Translations under genes and position numbers: made by a program | Shown: one piece after another, positions 59,039-64,000 of the stretch | Position numbering within the stretch: the stretch's first letter is position 1 | How the letters are laid out: every line of letters begins with the position of its first letter | The notes under the pieces: generated by a model | Told to the model about the DNA's origin: nothing | The model's database searches: none | Seen by the model: only the letters and a program-made list of their open reading frames with translations | DNA from: Natronorubrum sulfidifaciens JCM 14089 | Lineage (GTDB): Archaea > Halobacteriota > Halobacteria > Halobacteriales > Natrialbaceae | Direction of reading: 5' to 3' | Assembly (NCBI RefSeq): GCF_000337735.1 | Contig: NZ_AOHX01000037.1 | Span: 62,001 to 126,000, forward strand | DNA length: 64,000 nt

Positions 59039-60544
59039 TTAAGCGAGGAAGACGTGTCGTGGTCGGTCGGTCAGAATGTCGCGACCGAACTCGACGGCCT
59101 CCGAGAACGCGTCGCTGCGGAAGAACTGCATGGCGTCTTCACGGGAGTCCCAGCGGCTGGCGATGAACATATCGTTTTCGTCCTCACAGTTTGCCAGCAG
59201 GTCGGTCTTGCGGTGGCCGTCCATGTCGGCGAGCAAGGCCGCGGCGTCGTCGAACGCGCCGGTGAAGTCGCCCCGGTGGTCGGGTTTTACGGTGTAGAAC
59301 ATCCCCATCGTGCCCCACGAGTCGTCCTCGTCGTCGCCTGCCTGTCGGACGATGTCGGGGAGTTCGGCGAGGAAGCCGGCGGCCGTGTTCGCGGCCCGTT
59401 CGGTCTCCCAGAGACTGACGATCGCCGCCTCCGCGTCGTCAGCTCCCGTTTCGGACTCGTAGACGGCGGTCTTGACGTGTGTATCGTAGTGGTCGAAGTT
59501 CGTCCGCATTCCATCGACCTCCTCGAACAGTTCCTCGGCGTCGGCCGCCGAGTAGAGCACGACCGCGTGGACGTCCTCGCCGTGTGGTTTGCCCGCGTAG
59601 ACACCCATCTCCTCGAGTTCACTCCGGACGTCGTCGTCCTCGGAGCCGCTGTGGTGGCCGCCGGAGTCACCGTGGTGGCCGCCGGAGTCACCGTGAGCGT
59701 GCCCGTGATCGCCGGACTCGCCGTGGCCGTGTGGATGGCCGTGGGCGCTGTCAGCGTCGTCCTGTGGCACTCGCTTGCCGGCGAGAAACGCCCCGAGGTC
59801 GCTCGAGTCGATCCGGCGGGCCGAGAGGAAGCGGCCGAACTCGGCAAAGCGCGAACTCGAGGGGTCAAAGCGCATCTCGTAGAGCAGTTCCTTGACGTCG
59901 GTCGGATCGTCGCCAAAGAGCGTGATCCCCCACTCGTAGTCGTCGAGGCCGACGCTGCCGGAGATGATCTGCGTGACGCGGCCGGCGTAGTCTTTGCCGA
60001 TCTCGCCGTGGTTCGAGAGATAGTCGGCGCGCTCGTCGAACGGCAGTTCGTACCAGTTGTGATCGGGACCTCGACGCTTGCTCATCGGGTAGAAACTGAG
60101 GAAGTCAGTGTCCGGAATCTCGGGTTTGAGTCGGGACTCGATGTAGTTGGCGATTCCGGCGTCTGCGGTCTCGTCGTCCTCGAAGTACTCCTGAGACATG
60201 TAGCCCGAGACCTCCGTCACCGACAGATACGAGTCGGCGCGCTCGGTGAACTCGGCGAGTGCCGTGTGTTCGAACTGTCGCTCGAGCGCATCGATGTCGC
60301 CGAGCGTCGGCCGCAGGTGGAGGACGAGCAAGTCGGCCTTATGTCCGAGGACGGTGAACGTCGCCGAGTCGCCCTCGTCGGCGTCCGCGACGGCTTCGGC
60401 GGCCGAGAGGTACTCGCGTCCCTCCTCGATCGCCCGTTCGCGGCGACGGTCGGGTGCGTTACGCCATGCATCCCAGTCGATCGACCGGAAGTCGTGCAGG
60501 ACGTACCAGCCCTCTTCGGTCTGTGGCGGCTGTCGTCGTTCCAT
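59039..60544 (-). CDS. pitA: chlorite dismutase-family/monooxygenase fusion (PitA-type)
   Basis: A 501-residue fusion known from haloarchaea as PitA. The N-terminal domain (about 1-260) is a chlorite dismutase/HemQ-family fold (WYVLHDFRSIDW, LLVLHLRPTLGDIDALE, LSFYPMSKRRGPDHNWYELPFDERADY, and YEWGITLFGDDPTDVKELLYEMRFD). A His-rich linker (about 270-300, HGHPHGHGESGDHGHAH and two GDSGGHH repeats) precedes an antibiotic-biosynthesis-monooxygenase domain (MGMFYTVKPDHRGDF). The C-terminal domain may act on haem or its products. A haem-related role is inferred from the family. Confidence 0.92.
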   Translation of the reverse strand: MERRQPPQTEEGWYVLHDFRSIDWDAWRNAPDRRRERAIEEGREYLSAAEAVADADEGDSATFTVLGHKADLLVLHLRPTLGDIDALERQFEHTALAEFTERADSYLSVTEVSGYMSQEYFEDDETADAGIANYIESRLKPEIPDTDFLSFYPMSKRRGPDHNWYELPFDERADYLSNHGEIGKDYAGRVTQIISGSVGLDDYEWGITLFGDDPTDVKELLYEMRFDPSSSRFAEFGRFLSARRIDSSDLGAFLAGKRVPQDDADSAHGHPHGHGESGDHGHAHGDSGGHHGDSGGHHSGSEDDDVRSELEEMGVYAGKPHGEDVHAVVLYSAADAEELFEEVDGMRTNFDHYDTHVKTAVYESETGADDAEAAIVSLWETERAANTAAGFLAELPDIVRQAGDDEDDSWGTMGMFYTVKPDHRGDFTGAFDDAAALLADMDGHRKTDLLANCEDENDMFIASRWDSREDAMQFFRSDAFSEAVEFGRDILTDRPRHVFLA

Positions 60545-60691
60545 ACGTGCCGGTTCGAACGCAGATGCTAAGAAGCATCGGGTTTCGAGCCGATATCGAA
60601 CTCGAGGTATCCCACCGTAGCAGCCTGTAGCGGGTCATATGACGGGAAGGCCGACAGCACGACGTGAGCGTTCGTCGGCATCCACCGCAGC

Positions 60692-62521
60692 TTAGAGCAA
60701 GAACGGGACGAACAGCATCGTCAGGAAGCTGACGAGCATCGTCACCCCGATGGTTGTCGTCACCGTTCGGACGTGGCCGCGGGTCGCCTCGATGGGCAGT
60801 CTCGAGACGACGGCCTCGGTACTCGTCCGTAGGATGTGGCCGCCGTCGAGTGGGAACGCCGGAATGCAGTTGAAAAACCCGAGCTGAACGTTGATCCAGC
60901 CGGTCCAGAACAGCAGGTTCGCGATGATGAACACCGTACTGTCCCCGAGTGCGGCGAGCGAGCCCTGCACCTCGTAGAAGTTTTCGACACCGCCGGTGAA
61001 CCCGGCGAAGTTGAACGGTAAAAGCCCGATGACGCCGATGACCGGGAGGAAAATTGCCAGTCCGATTTTGCCGAAGAACGAGTCGGTCGCGCCGCCGCCG
61101 TTCCCGCCGTCGCCGCCGAGGATCGACAGATACTCCGCGGCCGGATAGAGCTGCACGCCGATATCGCTGATTTCGAAGCCGGAGATGCCGGGTTCGGCAA
61201 GGATTCCGAGGAAGCCGCTGTCTTCACGTGGATGCTCGGTAAGCGTTACCTCGTACTCCTGGCGGTCGTCGCCGAAGTAGCCCGCCACCGTCACCTCATC
61301 GCCGGCCTCGCTCTCCTCGAGCAACGCACTGAGGTCCGCGTAGGTGTGCGTGCGCTCGCCGTCGAACGCGGTGATGACGAACGTCTCGTTCGTCGGCCCG
61401 GTTGCGGCCTCGAGCGGCCCGTCGTCGCTGACGTCGACGGCAGCACCGATCGGCACCTCGCGGTCGTCCTGCTCACCGGCCGCGTTCTCGATCGTCAGTG
61501 TCACGCGCTCGTCGTCGCCGACGGCCTCGAAGAAACTGCGTTCGGTCGCGACCTGCTGGCCGTTGACGGCGACGACCGTGTCACCGGCTTCGACGCCAGC
61601 CGGGCCGTTGTCCATCGCAGCCGTAACCAGCAGCGAGCGATCGACCATCACGCTCTGCTCGCCGTTGCGCTCGAGTTCGACCTGCTCACCGTCTGCGGCC
61701 TCGAGTCGGTCGGCGAGATCGTCGTTCGTCTCGACGGCCTCGCCATCGACGGCGGTGATCCGATCGTTGGGTTCGATCCCCGCGGCATCGGCCGAGGAGT
61801 TCGGGGCAACGCCGCCGACCGCAGCGCCGGGTGCGACGGCGATCGCGCCGGCGATCGGTCCAAAGAGGATCGCGAACACGAGCAGCGTGACCGCGAAATT
61901 GTTCATGACCCCGGCGGCGAACATTCGAGTCTGTCCGCCTCTCGAGGCGTTCTGACTGCTTTCTTGCTCGGGTTCGACGAACGCGCCGAAGGGGATGATC
62001 GCGAGCATCGCGACACCCATCGACTTGATGCCGATGTCCTCGACACGACAGAGCAGGCCGTGACCGCCCTCGTGGACGACGAGTCCGACGAGGAGCCCAA
62101 CGGCGATCCCAGGTGTCGCGGACAACGGCAGGAAGTCGTTGACACCGGGGAACGGGACGACGTTACGGGGTTGCTGGACGGACGAGCCGGTCGGCTGTGG
62201 GGAAGTGACCGCAGAGATCGCTGCAAGGAGGAGGAGGACGAACATGGCCACCATCACGATGATTGCGATGCCGACGCCGAGGTTCGCCCACGCACGCCAG
62301 AACCGTTTCGGACCCGAGAGCCAGTCGAGGAACTCACGGCCGCGTTTCGTATGGAAGGTGAGAATCGGGCCCTGGGTTCCGACGTACTCCGGTAAGAGAT
62401 CAGCTCTCCGAAGTGCGATAACCCCGAACCAGTAGACGAGCAGGCCAATGAAAGCCCACGTCGCCAACTCAGAGCCGAAGAGTTCGGGAACCGAGACGAC
62501 AGCGGGGAAACCGTGATCCAT
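60692..62521 (-). CDS. site-2 protease family (M50) protein with PDZ domains
   Basis: A 609-residue intramembrane metalloprotease. The zinc motif is HEGGH at 150-154, and the second metal motif FPLDGGHIL lies near 553. Between them lie one clear PDZ domain (GVAPNSSADAAGIEPNDRITAVDGEAVETNDDL) and a second PDZ-like segment (GVEAGDTVVAVNGQQVATERSF). About eight membrane segments are likely. Substrates are probably membrane-anchored regulators. It is transcribed just after lysS (77 bases) and before pitA. A smaller M50 protease without PDZ is at 13267. Confidence 0.92.
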   Translation of the reverse strand: MDHGFPAVVSVPELFGSELATWAFIGLLVYWFGVIALRRADLLPEYVGTQGPILTFHTKRGREFLDWLSGPKRFWRAWANLGVGIAIIVMVAMFVLLLLAAISAVTSPQPTGSSVQQPRNVVPFPGVNDFLPLSATPGIAVGLLVGLVVHEGGHGLLCRVEDIGIKSMGVAMLAIIPFGAFVEPEQESSQNASRGGQTRMFAAGVMNNFAVTLLVFAILFGPIAGAIAVAPGAAVGGVAPNSSADAAGIEPNDRITAVDGEAVETNDDLADRLEAADGEQVELERNGEQSVMVDRSLLVTAAMDNGPAGVEAGDTVVAVNGQQVATERSFFEAVGDDERVTLTIENAAGEQDDREVPIGAAVDVSDDGPLEAATGPTNETFVITAFDGERTHTYADLSALLEESEAGDEVTVAGYFGDDRQEYEVTLTEHPREDSGFLGILAEPGISGFEISDIGVQLYPAAEYLSILGGDGGNGGGATDSFFGKIGLAIFLPVIGVIGLLPFNFAGFTGGVENFYEVQGSLAALGDSTVFIIANLLFWTGWINVQLGFFNCIPAFPLDGGHILRTSTEAVVSRLPIEATRGHVRTVTTTIGVTMLVSFLTMLFVPFLL

Positions 62522-62598
62522 CGCTCCTATCTCGGGGAGGCGTTCTCAAAGGGCTTTTGTCTATCGAGTCGACCAACTGCCGGGGCGAGCGGCTCGTG

Positions 62599-64000
62599 TT
62601 ACTGCTCCCGACGCAGTCGGGCGACGACGAACCCTCGGTCGACTTTCGCGAGGAACGGGCCGAGCTTCGGCCCCTGCTCTTCGTCGAAAAAGAGCCGGTA
62701 GCCCGCACTGAAGAAGTCGCCGACGTCGACGTCGTGTCGTCGCGCCGTCTCGTAGATTTCCCCCTGGATTTCCTCGGCGTCGTGGCCCGCCTCGATGAAG
62801 TCCGCGAGGTCAGCGAGCGCCGCTTCGGTCGCGTCGTCGAAGTCGTGATCCGGAATCGCGCTCCGTTTGAGTTCGTAATCGAACTCGTTTTCGGTCCGTC
62901 GGGCCCAGTTTCTGGCCTGTTCGACGCGTTTGAGCGCCCCTTCGACCGCCCACTCGGGGGCGTCCTCGGGGATGTGCCCCTCTCGGCGGGCAATCTCCTC
63001 GCGCAGGTCGGGGTCGTCGGTCATCCCCAACACGGCAGCGAAGGTGTACGGCAGTCGGATGCGCTCCTCACGTGGCTCCTCGACCACGAGCGGGTACACC
63101 CGTTTTGCGAACGCCGTCTCGTCGTCGCTGGCGTCGATCTCGTCGAAGTAGATCGCCTCGAGGCGGTCGAACTCGTCGACCAGCTGGTCGAGGCGCTCGA
63201 TGCTGAAGTCTCGAGCCTTCGACGGGTCCTTCGCGAAGAAGTAGCGCAGGACCTCCGGCTCGAGGAGTTCGAGCACGTCCGAGACGAGAATAACGTTTCC
63301 TGCCGAGGACGAAAACGGCTCGCCGTCGAGGGTGAACCACTCGTAGACCATCGGGACGGGTGGCTCGATCTCGAGGACGTTGCGTGCAACGTCTTGGCCA
63401 CTCGGCCATGAGCCTTCGGCGTGGTCCTTGCCGAAGGGCTCGAAATCAACGCCGAGGACCTGCCACTGGGCGGGCCACTCGAAGCGCCAGGGCATCTTGC
63501 CCTCGCGCAGGGTCGCCGTACCCTCGTGGCCACAGCCGTTAATCGTCTGGTCGCCGGCGTCCATATCGGTACACTCGTACTCGACGGTCGGCGGTTCAGC
63601 GTCCAGATCGACGCCAGTCACGGTCTCGGTGACCTTGCCACACTCCGCACAGATGGGGTTGAACGGGACGTAGTCCGCGTCGACTTTGTCCTGATACGCG
63701 GCGAGGACCTCGCGGGCGCGATCCTGATTCTCGAGGACGAATCGGGTCACGTCGTCGAACGCGCCGTCTTCGTACAGCTCCGTGTTCGAGAGCAGTTCGA
63801 TCGGGACGTCGAGTGCGTCCGCGCTGTGCTGGATGATCGTCGAGAAGTGGTCGCCGTAGGAGTCACAGCAGCCGAAGGGGTCCGGAATGTCGGTGTAGGG
63901 CGCACCGAGATTGCGGCCGAGCGCGCCGGCATCGACCTCGCCGAGGTCGACGAGATTCCCCTCGAGGTCACAGAGCGTTCGCGGGAGTCCACGCAGCGGG
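62599..64000 (-). CDS. lysS: class I lysyl-tRNA synthetase (5' end off window)
   Basis: Charges tRNA-Lys. The C-terminal 466 residues are visible; the N-terminus and start lie beyond the right edge. Zinc-type cysteines are in NPICAECGKV, and the KMSKS-like loop is in PFSSSAGNVILVSD. Further family blocks are PFGCCDSYGDHF, VLRYFFAKDPSKARDF and RLPYTFAAVLGMTDDPDL, with the helical anticodon-binding end to residue 466 of the visible part. It is of the archaeal class I type, not the class II LysU type. S2P follows on the same strand. Confidence 0.95.
   Translation of the reverse strand, partial: PLRGLPRTLCDLEGNLVDLGEVDAGALGRNLGAPYTDIPDPFGCCDSYGDHFSTIIQHSADALDVPIELLSNTELYEDGAFDDVTRFVLENQDRAREVLAAYQDKVDADYVPFNPICAECGKVTETVTGVDLDAEPPTVEYECTDMDAGDQTINGCGHEGTATLREGKMPWRFEWPAQWQVLGVDFEPFGKDHAEGSWPSGQDVARNVLEIEPPVPMVYEWFTLDGEPFSSSAGNVILVSDVLELLEPEVLRYFFAKDPSKARDFSIERLDQLVDEFDRLEAIYFDEIDASDDETAFAKRVYPLVVEEPREERIRLPYTFAAVLGMTDDPDLREEIARREGHIPEDAPEWAVEGALKRVEQARNWARRTENEFDYELKRSAIPDHDFDDATEAALADLADFIEAGHDAEEIQGEIYETARRHDVDVGDFFSAGYRLFFDEEQGPKLGPFLAKVDRGFVVARLRREQ

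Noticed and set aside
1-64000. tRNA, rRNA or CRISPR array
   Set aside because: I read the gaps for T-loop GGTTCGAATCC-type motifs, for CCA-adjacent acceptor stems and for regular direct repeats, and found none. A covariance-model scan would settle small RNAs.

Overview
This 64 kb window is a stretch of haloarchaeal chromosome. The GC content is high, the proteins are strongly acidic, secreted proteins carry twin-arginine lipoprotein signals, and archaeal information-processing genes are present (S19e, S6e, aIF2 gamma, Rpo7, Spt4, a class I lysyl-tRNA synthetase). Many starts have a TATA-like box about 26 bases upstream, as expected for leaderless haloarchaeal transcripts. The very frequent Leu-Glu codon pair CTCGAG suggests a Natrialbaceae-type genome (Natrinema/Haloterrigena-like), but that is an inference. 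I see no tRNA, rRNA, CRISPR array or intact insertion sequence.

Layout. 0-4.6 kb: the start of a glycerophosphodiester phosphodiesterase, an ABC-2 exporter (ATPase plus two paralogous permeases) and two hypothetical proteins. 4.7-14.4 kb: NpdG, a Yip1-like membrane protein, a BtuF-like binding protein, a JAMM desampylase-like protease, a sulfatase, HisS, a PP-loop ATPase, a PDCD5-like protein, S19e, ThiL and a site-2 protease. 14.4-24.4 kb: mostly conserved haloarchaeal proteins of unknown function, with MoaE, a TetR regulator and its operator, S6e, a DHH phosphoesterase, three Usp proteins and a GNAT enzyme. 24.4-29.2 kb: an AAA+ ATPase with a His/Asp tail, a PHP phosphoesterase, a DUF2237 protein, a PhnP-like metallo-hydrolase behind a tiny leader ORF, and a DUF5787 protein with nuclease-like motifs.

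29.3-41.2 kb is a phosphorus island: a histidine phosphatase, phnD-phnE-phnC (PhnE is a head-to-tail fusion of two permease units), an AbrB-PhoU regulator, a palindrome-containing divergent promoter region, pstS-pstC-pstA-pstB-phoU, and a truncated third AbrB/PhoU-type gene. No C-P lyase genes are visible. 41.2-45.7 kb holds small haloarchaeal genes and the translation/transcription operon aIF2 gamma-PIN-Rpo7-Spt4-dephospho-CoA kinase. 45.7-56.3 kb: photolyase, an SLC13/TrkA-C transporter, a geranylgeranyl reductase-like flavoprotein, a MATE exporter, a berberine-bridge-type oxidase, a TIGR00341 membrane protein, a YgfZ-like protein and a small winged-helix protein. 56.4-64 kb: small haloarchaeal proteins, a PitA-type chlorite dismutase/monooxygenase fusion, a second site-2 protease with PDZ domains, and the C-terminal part of LysS.

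The least expected structure is a family of at least three dispersed palindromic elements (consensus about 75 bp, arms TACTGTCGGACAGC and its complement). All three lie in one orientation just downstream of genes, and one copy has an expanded centre. Other points worth checking are the leader ORF before the PhnP-like gene, the Cas4/AddB-like motif set in DUF5787, a structured intergenic region before aIF2 gamma, a cupredoxin-like lipoprotein without copper ligands, and a MobB-like domain with a degenerate P-loop fused to MoaE.
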